DNA of 15,726 bases from a bacterium (lineage in GTDB: Bacteria; Patescibacteria; Microgenomatia; Levybacterales; GWA1-39-11), in assembly GCA_021825285.1 (NCBI GenBank), contig JAKAHW010000007.1, positions 1-15,726 of the forward strand, given 5' to 3'. Shown in pieces: positions 1 to 7,459 of this stretch (the stretch's first letter is position 1; each line of letters starts with the position of its first letter). Made by a program: the position numbers and the translations under genes. Below the pieces are notes generated by a model. The model was not told the DNA's origin, made no database searches, and saw only the letters and a list, made by a program, of their open reading frames with translations.

Positions 1-3000
1 CTGAAATTGCAAGAAATGTCTCGTCCTACACGTCGTCAAATGTAACATACTCATTCCAACTGCAAAGCAATATAGCAGCAAGCGGCTCTGACACGTACTA
101 CATTTATTACTCAAATTCGGCACTTTCAACAATTGATGCCGCCTACTCTTCCTATGTTGGAAACGTCCAACTTGACAATGCGGACACTGTCGCCAACTGG
201 ACATCGGGTGACACGACAAACTATGCCCTTACCCAGGAAACGACCTTAAAGACTGAGGGTACAGGCTCTATAAAAGAGGTGGGTGTAGCGGGTCTTGTTG
301 GAACGCTTTCAACCACAGGACAAGGTCAATTATCCGGCGTTTTAAAAAAGGTTTCTGCCGCAGCTTTGACAATTAACGGAATTAACTACATCTTCACAAC
401 GGGAGGAAATAACGGAAGTACCGATGTTAATACGGTCACAAAAACCATAATTGACGGCAGCGGAAATGCCGGAACCCCAACCACAACAGGCCAAAATGCC
501 CTGCCCCAAAACCTTTCGGGGCATGTGGTTGTTGGGGCTTCCGGATCCACCATAAATGGAGGGACAGGTGCAGACGGAACACTTGATTTGTCCTTAGGAT
601 CAGGTGCAGGAGGATGTAACGGAACATATTTCTTATGGAATCCAGCCACTTCCACATGTTCTATTATGTCAACACCTATTACAACTGGCCCCTCAACCGG
701 CATTACTGCTAGCGCAGGTTCTCTAAATTTCCAAAATGCTGCCGGAAACCAGGTTCTGGCCTTCGGCGGCAATGTAGCTACGGTTATTTACGACAGGACA
801 AATAACACTATTAGCGCCGGACCTAATATGGGAACGTTTGGTCCAGGCGGTATAACTTTTCAAAACGCTGCGGGAAACCAGGTAATGGCTGCAGGAACCA
901 AAAGCGAGATTTACGACAGGACAAATAATACAGTTTCAAACGGGCCGACTTTGACTTATAGCGTTGGCACGGGAAGCTTTTCGTTTCAAAATGCTGCGGG
1001 AAACCAGGTTATTCCAATAGCAAATGGGTATGCTCAGACAGTTATTTACAACAGGTCAAATAATACCGCTTCTGCCGGGCAAAATTTGCCTTATGCTTTA
1101 CCTGCCACTGAGGGAAACTTTTCGTTCCCAAATGCTGCCGGAAACCAGGTAATTATCGCCATTGCATCACCAAGTGCGATGATCTACGACAATACACATA
1201 ATGCCGTAACCTCAAGCGTACCTTTGGGATTGGCTCCTAGCTATTATAGCTTTGGTTTTACAAATGCAGCGGGAAATGAAGTCATTGTAACCGCCTCCGG
1301 AGGAGCAACATTAATTTATGATGTAACCAATAATACAGTAAGCGCCGGCCCAAATCTTGGCGTAAATCAAATAGGTGCGGGAGCAACTTCTTTCCAGGAT
1401 GCAAATGGAAACCAGGTAATACTTACCGGAGGCAGCAACAATACTACGCTGATTTACAATAGAACAACCAATACTGTTTCGCCTGATGTAAATTTCCTAA
1501 GCGGTAACAGTTTAAATTCTGGCACAAACGTATTTTCAAATGCTGCTGGGAATGAAGTAATTATAGTAGGACTTACTCAAAATACCCTGATTTACAATAC
1601 TACACGAAAATCAACTTTTAATTTTACAACTGTCAACATACCTTCCGGCACTACTCTTACTGCTTCAGATGCCGCTTTTCTGACCATTAATGCTACAGGA
1701 AATGTAACAAATGCAGGGACTATTAAGATGGATGGTAGCGGTTATTCAAGCGGATTAGGGCCCGGAGCCGGAAGCGCGGGAGGAGCGCGGGGATACAACT
1801 ATGACGGAGGAGGCGGAGGAGGTTTTGCGGGTACCGGAGGTAACGGATCCGGAGTTTCGCCGGGAACAGGAGGCTCAACTTATTCAACTGAAGATATGGG
1901 AAGTGCGGGAGGCGCGGGAGGAAGTGGAAATATTTCTCCTGTAAATGCAAATCTGGCAGGTGGAGCAGGAGGAGGAGGAATTAAAATCACAAGTCCCGGA
2001 ACAATTACTAATTCTGGAACAATTAGCGCGAGTGGTTCGGCTAGCCGTTCCGGATATGGCGGAGGAGGCGGTTCTGGAGGATACATTAAACTGGTTGGAA
2101 CAACAGTTACAAACACTGGAACCATAAGGGCAAATGGTTCGAACGGATCAAATGCCGGAGAAATATTTGTGGAGTGCGGAAGCGATGAGTTTTATGGCGC
2201 AGGAGGCGGAGGCGGAGGAGGAACAATTATTCTAAACGGAAATTCTGTAACCGCAGGAACTACCTCGGTAGTAAAAGGTAACGGAGGAGGGGCCGGAGGC
2301 GGCTTCTTAGCAGCATCAAATGGTTCAAATGGTTCATCCACTACCACCCTCATATCTCCTGTCTTATACGTTCTTGGAGGAATTAACAGTACAACTCCCC
2401 AAACAACGGTTTACAAAAGTACCATTGACACAAACCAAAATACAGGAACTTTCTCCACAACAAGCCAAGGACAACTCCCAGTGGCCTTATATAATTTGTC
2501 TGCAAATTTAGCTACTAATTCGGCCGGTACATATGTTTATTCTATTGGAGGGAATAATGGCACCTCTGATGTAACTACGGTCTATAAATCAACCGTCGAT
2601 GTCAATCAGAATTTGGGAACCTTTTCAACATCCGGTCAAGGACAGCTTCCGACCGCTCTCTCTCTCCACTCTTCCGTTATTGCATCTGCCAGCGGGACAA
2701 CTTATATTTATATTCTCGGCGGAATTAATGGAGTGACTGCGCAAAGCGCGGTTTACAGGGCAGCAATTGATTCATCAGGAAATATAGGAACCATTTCTTC
2801 TACAAACCAGGCTGCCCTACCCCAAGCAATTTATGATGCTTCTGCAATTAATGTTAATTTAGGACCAACTAATTTTATTTACCTTATAGGAGGAAAAGAT
2901 TCCGCAGGCAATCCTCTTAATACTATTTACAAAGGCGCTCTTGATTCTTCCGGAAATGTAACATCCTGGTCACAGCAGGGGACAGTCCCTGCTACTCTTT

Positions 3001-6000
3001 CTGCCACCTCATCTGTTACTGCTCCAACCGGAAGCAATAATTATCTTTATGTAATCGGAGGAAATAACGTAACTCCTGTTGCGACTATTTACAGAGGCCT
3101 AATAAATGACATGTCCGGATACATTGCGACAAAAACGCTAAACTCAGCTGTCAATCTAACAAACAAAAATAGTATTCAATTTGATACTTACTCAAGTGTT
3201 ACAGGAAGATATATGACTTTTGAAATATCTGAAGACAATTCAACCTGGACAGCCTGCGCGGACAATTCTGATTTCACAAGCGGTCAATTTAACATATCTT
3301 CCGCAAACACCTGGGAAACAAAAACTTGTGATATTTCAGGAATTGCAAATGCTTCTAAAGACGCAATACTCTATCTAAGATTTCGAGTCAGCACGAACCA
3401 AACCTCATCAATCACCCAATACTTTGACAATATCTACGCATACATGAATGCGGGAACTGTCACAAACACTACTCTTGCAGGAGGTGCTGTTATGGGAGCG
3501 TCCAACTTAAATATTAATGCTCAAGGGTCAGGAGGAGTACAAATTAATTATGATGCAGCAAGCGGATTGGCAGGATCTGGCGGAATGAGGGTTTATGACG
3601 GAGGAATTGGCCTTATTTACAGTGTCACCAGTACAGGAACAGCTTCCGCAGCAGGAGGTCTTACGTTCACAGGTGCTTCAGCCTCTGCACAATTAAATAT
3701 GCTAAACGGACAAAACCTTACCTTCAAAACCTCTGTCGGAGGAGATGCAGGACTTTTGACAAGAATGACTCTCCTTAATTCAGGGCAATTTGGAATTGGG
3801 AGTTCCACCCCTGTAGGTCTGCTTGATGTGAATGGCGCAAATACCGGAAAAGCGCTTGTGATATTCAACGAAACCGGAGGACAAAACATACTTACAGCGT
3901 CCGGATCTGGAACAACAAGATTGGTTTTGACAAATGCAGGACTTTTAGGACTTGGAACCACAACTCCGGTTGCAAATCTTGATGTTCAAGGATTGGGAAC
4001 TGTTTCTATAGCTTCGATTTCCGGCACAACATCCTTTGCAGCTCTTTCTGTAAACAACAACAGCACAAACGGAGACCTATTCACTGCTTCCGCTTCAGGA
4101 TTAAATAGATTTGTAATAAAGAATAATGGAAATGTGGGAATTGGCACAAATAATCCTAAGAATGCATTGGATGTTAATGGAGGAATGGCAATAGGTTCTT
4201 ATGCAGGAGTAAACACTGCCCCGGCAAATGCTCTTATTGTCTCTGGAAATGTGGGAATTGGAAATAACAATCCTACTACAAAAGTTTCAATAGTAGATAA
4301 TACGGGCGGCGCAAATGCCACATTTAATTTTTCAGGTAATGTAACAAGCTCCTACGCAACCTCCTTCACGATGAACGATACCGGACTTGTTATTGGTAAT
4401 AATCTTAATACCCGCGATATTGAATTACAGACCGGTAGCACGACAAGGCTTACAATAGGAGGGACAGGAAATGTAGGAATTGGAAATACTTCACCTGTCG
4501 GACTGCTGGATGTAAACGGCACTGTTACAGGAAAAGCAATGACAATTCTTAACCAAACAGGAGATCAGGCAATCCTTACTGCGTCAATTTCCGGAGCAAC
4601 AAGATTTACTCTTGGAAATGACGGAAGCATAACTCAAAATGCTTCGAATTCTGCTAGAACAGGTTATACGCTTAACCTACCCTCTTTAACAAGCGGAAAC
4701 GGCCTTTCTATTCTTTCAGGTTCCGGCAGTATTTCATCAGGAAAATTATTAAACATTGACAACACTGCTTCCTCAAATTCGAACATTACGGATTCCGGAA
4801 ATCTTCTAAATCTCAATAGGAATCTGACAGCAGGATTTGCAAATGATACCGTAACCTTTGACGCATCTTCCTCTGCAACTGTAAACGGAACCTCCTCAGC
4901 CAAACTCACCTGGATTCAAACGACAGGATCCGGAAACAACAGGTATATAGTGGTAGGAGTAAGCTTAGCAAATACAACCGTTAAGGATGTAACATATGGC
5001 GGAGCGGCAATGACTCTTCTCGGAAGCGTTGGGTCAGGTTTTTATACTTATCTTTATGGTCTGGTAAATCCTCCAGCTGGTCCCAGTGTTGTTTATGTAT
5101 CGACAACAGCAAGCACAACTTATTTAATTGGAGGAGCAACAAGCTTTACTAATGTTGCACAAACTAATTCAACCGGATCTTATGTTAGTAATTCATTAGG
5201 AGGTTCCAGTCCTTCTGTGACTGTTCCAAGCGCTACAGGAGAAATAGTAGTAGATTCCTTGGCTGTAAATGTTGTTGGAGGGACTATCACTCCAGGCGCT
5301 GGGCAAACAGCAAGATGGTTGAATCCCGGAGGAACTAATCAAACAGGAGGAGGAAGCACAAAAGCAGGAGCATCTTCTGTTACAATGTCATGGACTTCAA
5401 CTGCAGGCTCTTATTTGGGAGCTATCTCCCTACATTCAGCAGCAACAACTCCTACCACCCTCACTCTCTCCGGGGCTCTTGGTTCGTTAAGCTCTAATTG
5501 CGCTTTTGTAACAGGAAGTACATGCGCTGACTCATCGAATATCCTTTCTTTGGCTCAAAATTATGGGCTTGGGACAGGGGCGGCACTTAGCATTAGCAAC
5601 TTAGGTCTTGGAGAAGGCATTAATTTGACTTCAAATTCAGGAGGGAAAGCTGCATTTATCCTAAATGATACGGGGTCAGGGCCTCTCTTTGTTGCGTCTT
5701 CCGCTGGAATAACGAAGTTCATAATAAAGAATGATGGAAGCACCGGAGTTGGTACGGCTACGCCCGGTGCCAGACTTCAGGTTGGAGATCAGGGAGATGG
5801 AACAGTTGCCGTAGCAAACGCATGGAATGTCTTTTCAGATATAAGGTTTAAGGAGAATATTAATCCATTGCAGGATGCACTAAGTAAAGTAATGTCTTTG
5901 GTAGGAGTTTCCTTCAACTGGAGGAATTCGGGGAATCCTTCAATTGGATTTATAGCCCAGGATGTAGAGAAAATTGTGCCTGAAATAGTCACAACAAACC

Positions 6001-6710
6001 CCGATGGGTTTAAATCTCTGGATTACGGAAAGATTACGCCGCTTCTTGTTAATGCAATACACCAGCAACAGGATCAAATCAGTTCCCTTTCTGCAAAAAT
6101 GGACAAGTTTGAGAGTTTGAGTTTCATCCCCTACCCTGCATCAGCCGGGGCAGATATGGTTACCATCAAGGATAGTCTTTTGGTCCTTGGCACAACAACC
6201 GTAACCGATCTAAGCGCAGGGAATAGCCTAACAATTGGTAACACGATGCAAATTGGAGCAAATTCAATCAACACAATCGGACAAGATCTTGAAATCCAAC
6301 CTCTCAAACAAGGTGCAATATCTATGATGAATGGAGCTGTTAGAATTGAGACAGACGGAACTCTTAAGGTCGCCGAGAACGCAGAATTCGCCAAAGACGT
6401 AAAGGTAGGGGGCGTATTGTCAGCACAAACCGTAAACATTGACTCAACCGGTTCCCCAATTTATATTTCCGGTACCGAAGTTACTGTGGGCAGCAAATCT
6501 GCCGGTCTACTTACCCTCAGTTCGGGACAAACACAGCTTAAAGTAAATGATCCAAAAGTAACATCAAAATCATTAATATTTCTTACTCCAAAAGAAACAA
6601 TTGACAATCCATTATTTGTAAAAGAACAACTTGACGGCAAATACTTTATTGTGGGGGTTAAAAGCGCCCCAACAACAGACATCGACTTTAACTTCTTGCT
6701 AATAAACTAG
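1..6710 (+). CDS. Giant multidomain surface protein with kelch repeats, glycine-rich region and peptidase S74 chaperone domain (5' partial)
   Basis: The frame is open from position 3 with no stop before TAG at 6708-6710, so the gene enters from the left; the GTG at 279 is internal. At least 2235 residues are present. Domains, numbered from position 3: end of a DUF2341-like segment (about 1-50); first half of a jelly-roll (55-92); kelch repeat (95-185); seven NAAGNQV repeats (240-540); glycine-rich region (546-776); five kelch repeats (783-1034); second half of the jelly-roll (1036-1150); GIGTxxP/LDVNG stalk repeats of the tail-fibre type (1153-1613); an Ig-like domain (1616-1813); more stalk (1816-1943); peptidase S74 chaperone (1944-2038); and a 197-residue beta-rich tail ending FNFLLIN. 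Sparse Cys pairs suggest disulfides. It is probably a trimeric or fibrous cell-surface adhesin; partner and export route are not visible. No sortase motif is seen. A phage tail fibre is possible but no phage genes lie nearby. Confidence 0.9.
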   Translation, partial: EIARNVSSYTSSNVTYSFQLQSNIAASGSDTYYIYYSNSALSTIDAAYSSYVGNVQLDNADTVANWTSGDTTNYALTQETTLKTEGTGSIKEVGVAGLVGTLSTTGQGQLSGVLKKVSAAALTINGINYIFTTGGNNGSTDVNTVTKTIIDGSGNAGTPTTTGQNALPQNLSGHVVVGASGSTINGGTGADGTLDLSLGSGAGGCNGTYFLWNPATSTCSIMSTPITTGPSTGITASAGSLNFQNAAGNQVLAFGGNVATVIYDRTNNTISAGPNMGTFGPGGITFQNAAGNQVMAAGTKSEIYDRTNNTVSNGPTLTYSVGTGSFSFQNAAGNQVIPIANGYAQTVIYNRSNNTASAGQNLPYALPATEGNFSFPNAAGNQVIIAIASPSAMIYDNTHNAVTSSVPLGLAPSYYSFGFTNAAGNEVIVTASGGATLIYDVTNNTVSAGPNLGVNQIGAGATSFQDANGNQVILTGGSNNTTLIYNRTTNTVSPDVNFLSGNSLNSGTNVFSNAAGNEVIIVGLTQNTLIYNTTRKSTFNFTTVNIPSGTTLTASDAAFLTINATGNVTNAGTIKMDGSGYSSGLGPGAGSAGGARGYNYDGGGGGGFAGTGGNGSGVSPGTGGSTYSTEDMGSAGGAGGSGNISPVNANLAGGAGGGGIKITSPGTITNSGTISASGSASRSGYGGGGGSGGYIKLVGTTVTNTGTIRANGSNGSNAGEIFVECGSDEFYGAGGGGGGGTIILNGNSVTAGTTSVVKGNGGGAGGGFLAASNGSNGSSTTTLISPVLYVLGGINSTTPQTTVYKSTIDTNQNTGTFSTTSQGQLPVALYNLSANLATNSAGTYVYSIGGNNGTSDVTTVYKSTVDVNQNLGTFSTSGQGQLPTALSLHSSVIASASGTTYIYILGGINGVTAQSAVYRAAIDSSGNIGTISSTNQAALPQAIYDASAINVNLGPTNFIYLIGGKDSAGNPLNTIYKGALDSSGNVTSWSQQGTVPATLSATSSVTAPTGSNNYLYVIGGNNVTPVATIYRGLINDMSGYIATKTLNSAVNLTNKNSIQFDTYSSVTGRYMTFEISEDNSTWTACADNSDFTSGQFNISSANTWETKTCDISGIANASKDAILYLRFRVSTNQTSSITQYFDNIYAYMNAGTVTNTTLAGGAVMGASNLNINAQGSGGVQINYDAASGLAGSGGMRVYDGGIGLIYSVTSTGTASAAGGLTFTGASASAQLNMLNGQNLTFKTSVGGDAGLLTRMTLLNSGQFGIGSSTPVGLLDVNGANTGKALVIFNETGGQNILTASGSGTTRLVLTNAGLLGLGTTTPVANLDVQGLGTVSIASISGTTSFAALSVNNNSTNGDLFTASASGLNRFVIKNNGNVGIGTNNPKNALDVNGGMAIGSYAGVNTAPANALIVSGNVGIGNNNPTTKVSIVDNTGGANATFNFSGNVTSSYATSFTMNDTGLVIGNNLNTRDIELQTGSTTRLTIGGTGNVGIGNTSPVGLLDVNGTVTGKAMTILNQTGDQAILTASISGATRFTLGNDGSITQNASNSARTGYTLNLPSLTSGNGLSILSGSGSISSGKLLNIDNTASSNSNITDSGNLLNLNRNLTAGFANDTVTFDASSSATVNGTSSAKLTWIQTTGSGNNRYIVVGVSLANTTVKDVTYGGAAMTLLGSVGSGFYTYLYGLVNPPAGPSVVYVSTTASTTYLIGGATSFTNVAQTNSTGSYVSNSLGGSSPSVTVPSATGEIVVDSLAVNVVGGTITPGAGQTARWLNPGGTNQTGGGSTKAGASSVTMSWTSTAGSYLGAISLHSAATTPTTLTLSGALGSLSSNCAFVTGSTCADSSNILSLAQNYGLGTGAALSISNLGLGEGINLTSNSGGKAAFILNDTGSGPLFVASSAGITKFIIKNDGSTGVGTATPGARLQVGDQGDGTVAVANAWNVFSDIRFKENINPLQDALSKVMSLVGVSFNWRNSGNPSIGFIAQDVEKIVPEIVTTNPDGFKSLDYGKITPLLVNAIHQQQDQISSLSAKMDKFESLSFIPYPASAGADMVTIKDSLLVLGTTTVTDLSAGNSLTIGNTMQIGANSINTIGQDLEIQPLKQGAISMMNGAVRIETDGTLKVAENAEFAKDVKVGGVLSAQTVNIDSTGSPIYISGTEVTVGSKSAGLLTLSSGQTQLKVNDPKVTSKSLIFLTPKETIDNPLFVKEQLDGKYFIVGVKSAPTTDIDFNFLLIN
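279..560 (+). other. First kelch-type propeller segment of the giant protein
   Basis: It encodes a GTLSTTGQGQL strand followed by a blade with a TTGGNNG core and a V-T-K-T-I-I-D edge, matching the blades encoded at 2350-3105 in both motif and order. Directly upstream is the first half of a jelly-roll ending TEGTGSIKE. The segment looks like the N-terminal part of the propeller that resumes about 1.8 kb downstream, and its first strand could close the last blade there. Confidence 0.55.
721..1620 (+). repeat. Seven tandem 40-46-residue NAAGNQV repeats (kelch-like propeller)
   Basis: Seven units follow the pattern F-x-N-A-A-G-N-Q/E-V, a short variable strand, I-Y-D/N-x-T-N-N-T, then S-A-G-P-N-L. 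They start near 721, 850, 980, 1120, 1255, 1385 and 1530. The first units also share DNA (the NAAGNQV codons are nearly identical near 735, 867, 993 and 1135), which suggests recent duplication; the last two have drifted (DANGNQV, NAAGNEV). The I-Y-D-x-T-N-x-x-x-x-G-P half resembles the outer half of a kelch blade, with AAGNQV replacing the usual double glycine. Seven units fit a closed seven-bladed propeller. This is inferred from pattern only. Confidence 0.7.
1720..2335 (+). repeat. Glycine-rich beta-solenoid-like region of the giant protein
   Basis: About 205 residues are dominated by runs of glycine (GGGGGG, GGAGGGG, GGGGGGG) alternating with short beta units of the type T-I-T-N-S-G-T-I-S-A-S-G, I-K-L-V-G-T-T-V-T-N-T-G-T-I-R-A-N-G and T-I-I-L-N-G-N. 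This alternation is typical of glycine-rich adhesin-like domains in bacterial surface proteins. The DNA is correspondingly rich in GGA/GGC codons and strand-biased to G. One Cys (in VECGSDEF) is present. The region sits between the NAAGNQV repeats and the second kelch set. Confidence 0.65.
2350..3105 (+). repeat. Five kelch-type repeats of the giant protein
   Basis: Five blades of about 50 residues each carry a Y-x-Y/L-x-x-G-G-x-N/D core, a T-V/I-Y-K/R-x-x-I/L-D edge strand and a G-T-F/I-S-T-x-G-Q-x-Q-L-P strand: YVLGGIN, YSIGGNN, YILGGIN, YLIGGKD and YVIGGNN. The last blade lacks its final G-T-x-S-T/Q-L strand before the jelly-roll text resumes at about 3110. That missing strand is exactly what is present alone at 279-340, which fits velcro closure of a six-bladed propeller. 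Confidence 0.65.
5832..6115 (+). other. Peptidase S74 / intramolecular chaperone domain of the giant protein
   Basis: The encoded stretch opens FSDIRFKENI and continues with a helix (NPLQDALSKVMSL), GVSFNW, IGFIAQDVEKIVPEIV, DGFKSLDYGKITPLLVNAI and a final coiled helix (QQQDQISSLSAKMDKFE). This is the canonical order of the S74 domain found at the end of phage tailspikes and related surface fibres, where it trimerises, assists folding of the beta structure upstream and cuts itself off. The Ser (codon 5835) and Lys (codon 5850) are five residues apart, as in the family's catalytic dyad, so self-cleavage just before the Ser is plausible. Unusually, another 197 residues follow the domain. Confidence 0.88.
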
Positions 6711-6714
6711 ATTT

Positions 6715-6763
6715 AAATGTCAAATGTCATATTTCAAATCTCAAAACTACAACTCAAATATTA
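6715..6763 (+). repeat. Heptamer array, 5' side of the four-helix-bundle gene
   Basis: Consecutive 7-mers run in register: AAATGTC (6715), AAATGTC (6722), ATATTTC (6729), AAATCTC (6736), AAAACTA (6743), CAACTCA (6750) and AATATTA (6757). The consensus is about AWATNTC, decaying into the gene. The start codon of the four-helix-bundle gene lies in the second unit. A related array in inverted orientation lies just beyond the gene's stop. Confidence 0.6.
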
Positions 6764-7122
6764 AATCTAACAATGTTAAGGTCAGGGCATATAATTTTTC
6801 TCTTGAAATAATTCGCTTTGTAAATCAATTGCCATCAAAGAGAGGATATTTTTCAATAGGTGACCAATTAGTAAGATCTACTACTTCTATTGGGGCAAAT
6901 ATGGCAGAGGGCCAAGCGTCTTCTTCAAAAAGGGAATTTATAAAATACTATGAAATAGCCCTAAAAAGTGCTAACGAAACCAAATATTGGATCCTCTTAT
7001 TAGGTGATTCGTCAACAGAATTAAAACCTGAATCGCAAATTCTCTTAAAAGAAGCTGACGAAATTTGCAAAATGCTTGGATCAAGCGTGTTGACACTAAA
7101 AGGAAAGAAAGATTTAAGATGA
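6724..7122 (+). CDS. Four-helix bundle protein, 23S rRNA intervening-sequence (S23) family
   Basis: 132 residues. The family signature is clear: QLVRSTTSIGANMAEGQ (about 48-64), S-S-S-K-R-E-F (67-72), then a helix with EIALKSANETKYW (77-89) and a closing amphipathic helix. Family members form small four-helix bundles that assemble as pentamers; many are encoded inside intervening sequences of 23S rRNA, but most, like this one, stand alone and have no proven function. The chosen ATG is 13 bp after the stop of the giant gene and lies inside a heptamer array, so the first 16 or so residues (rich in S, N, K) are translated repeat DNA and the true core begins near residue 17. A TAGATT box overlaps the upstream stop codon, but no good -35 was found. 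It could be a small mobile unit. Confidence 0.85.
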   Translation: MSYFKSQNYNSNIKSNNVKVRAYNFSLEIIRFVNQLPSKRGYFSIGDQLVRSTTSIGANMAEGQASSSKREFIKYYEIALKSANETKYWILLLGDSSTELKPESQILLKEADEICKMLGSSVLTLKGKKDLR

Positions 7123-7169
7123 AAAGATTCAGATCTGCCATTTGCGATATAAGATTTGAGATGGGATTT
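7123..7169 (-). repeat. Inverted heptamer array, 3' side of the four-helix-bundle gene
   Basis: Read on the minus strand the units are AAATCCC (7169-7163), a 5-nt ATCTC, then AAATCTT (7157), ATATCGC (7150), AAATGGC (7143), AGATCTG (7136) and AATCTTT (7129), five of them in exact 7-bp register. They resemble the units on the other side of the gene (AAATCTC, ATATTTC, AAATGTC), so the gene is bracketed by inverted arrays. The 7123-7213 interval holds this array and a promoter, and nothing else that I can see. Confidence 0.55.
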
Positions 7170-7175
7170 CATTTA

Positions 7176-7204
7176 TTGACTTGCTAAGGAATTGTCATTA
7201 TTAT
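7176..7204 (+). promoter_or_regulatory. Sigma-70-type promoter of the small membrane ORF (leaderless)
   Basis: TTGACT (7176-7181), a 17-bp spacer and TATTAT (7199-7204). The predicted transcription start falls at about 7211-7214, on or just before the ATG at 7214, leaving no room for a ribosome-binding site. Confidence 0.55.
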
Positions 7205-7213
7205 TATTAAGCT

Positions 7214-7459
7214 ATGGAATTAAAATTTGGAACAAAAGAAAAAACAATAGTTTTAGTAATCCTTATCATTCTCGGAGTAATTATAAATACTCTATCTCCG
7301 GTTTCGATTTCCAAGCAAAACGCCCAGGCACCTGCTCCTTTGGTCAAAACACAAATGGGATATAAAGATCTAGAAAAAATATTGAGCTCTATAAATTACT
7401 CTCAGGAAGAAAAAATTGATAGCTCCTGCTTATTTATTGGCTGCGGATCCGCTTTTTAA
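7214..7459 (+). CDS. Small single-pass membrane protein, unknown function
   Basis: 81 residues. A short charged N-terminus (KFGTKEK) is followed by a strongly hydrophobic helix (about 11-29, IVLVILIILGVIINTL) and a polar, presumably extracytoplasmic domain with two Cys near the end (SSCLFIGCG). I do not recognise the family. The reading frame is supported by the well-spaced promoter just upstream and by the coherent anchor design. No Shine-Dalgarno site precedes the ATG. The last 30 bp overlap the convergent 574-residue gene, and the abrupt ending suggests the ORF may be a truncated remnant of a longer exported protein. It could also be a real small anchored partner of its neighbour. Confidence 0.5.
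   Translation: MELKFGTKEKTIVLVILIILGVIINTLSPVSISKQNAQAPAPLVKTQMGYKDLEKILSSINYSQEEKIDSSCLFIGCGSAF

Noticed and set aside
279..281. GTG as the start codon of the giant gene
   Set aside because: The same frame is open upstream to position 3 and encodes recognisable domain text (DUF2341-like and jelly-roll), so the gene continues beyond the window.
386..772. Antisense open frames under the giant gene (for example 386-772, 3617-3961, 6131-6439 minus)
   Set aside because: They mirror the codon bias of the sense frame, are Pro/Val/Phe-rich without domain order, and have no promoters or starts of note.
1800..2300. G-quadruplex-forming region in the glycine-rich coding segment
   Set aside because: The G runs are mostly two or three long and are explained by GGA/GGC glycine codons; no clear four-run GGG motif with short loops was identified.
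6715..6763. CRISPR array
   Set aside because: Repeats are 7 bp, contiguous and degenerate with no spacers; no cas genes are present.
6724..7122. Diversity-generating retroelement accessory protein (Avd-like four-helix bundle)
   Set aside because: No reverse transcriptase and no template/variable repeat pair are in the window; the sequence matches the intervening-sequence S23 signature better.
7443..7452. GCGGATCCGC palindrome followed by T-rich DNA as a bidirectional terminator
   Set aside because: A 10-bp perfect palindrome leaves a stem of only 3 bp around a 4-nt loop; chance in coding DNA is likely.
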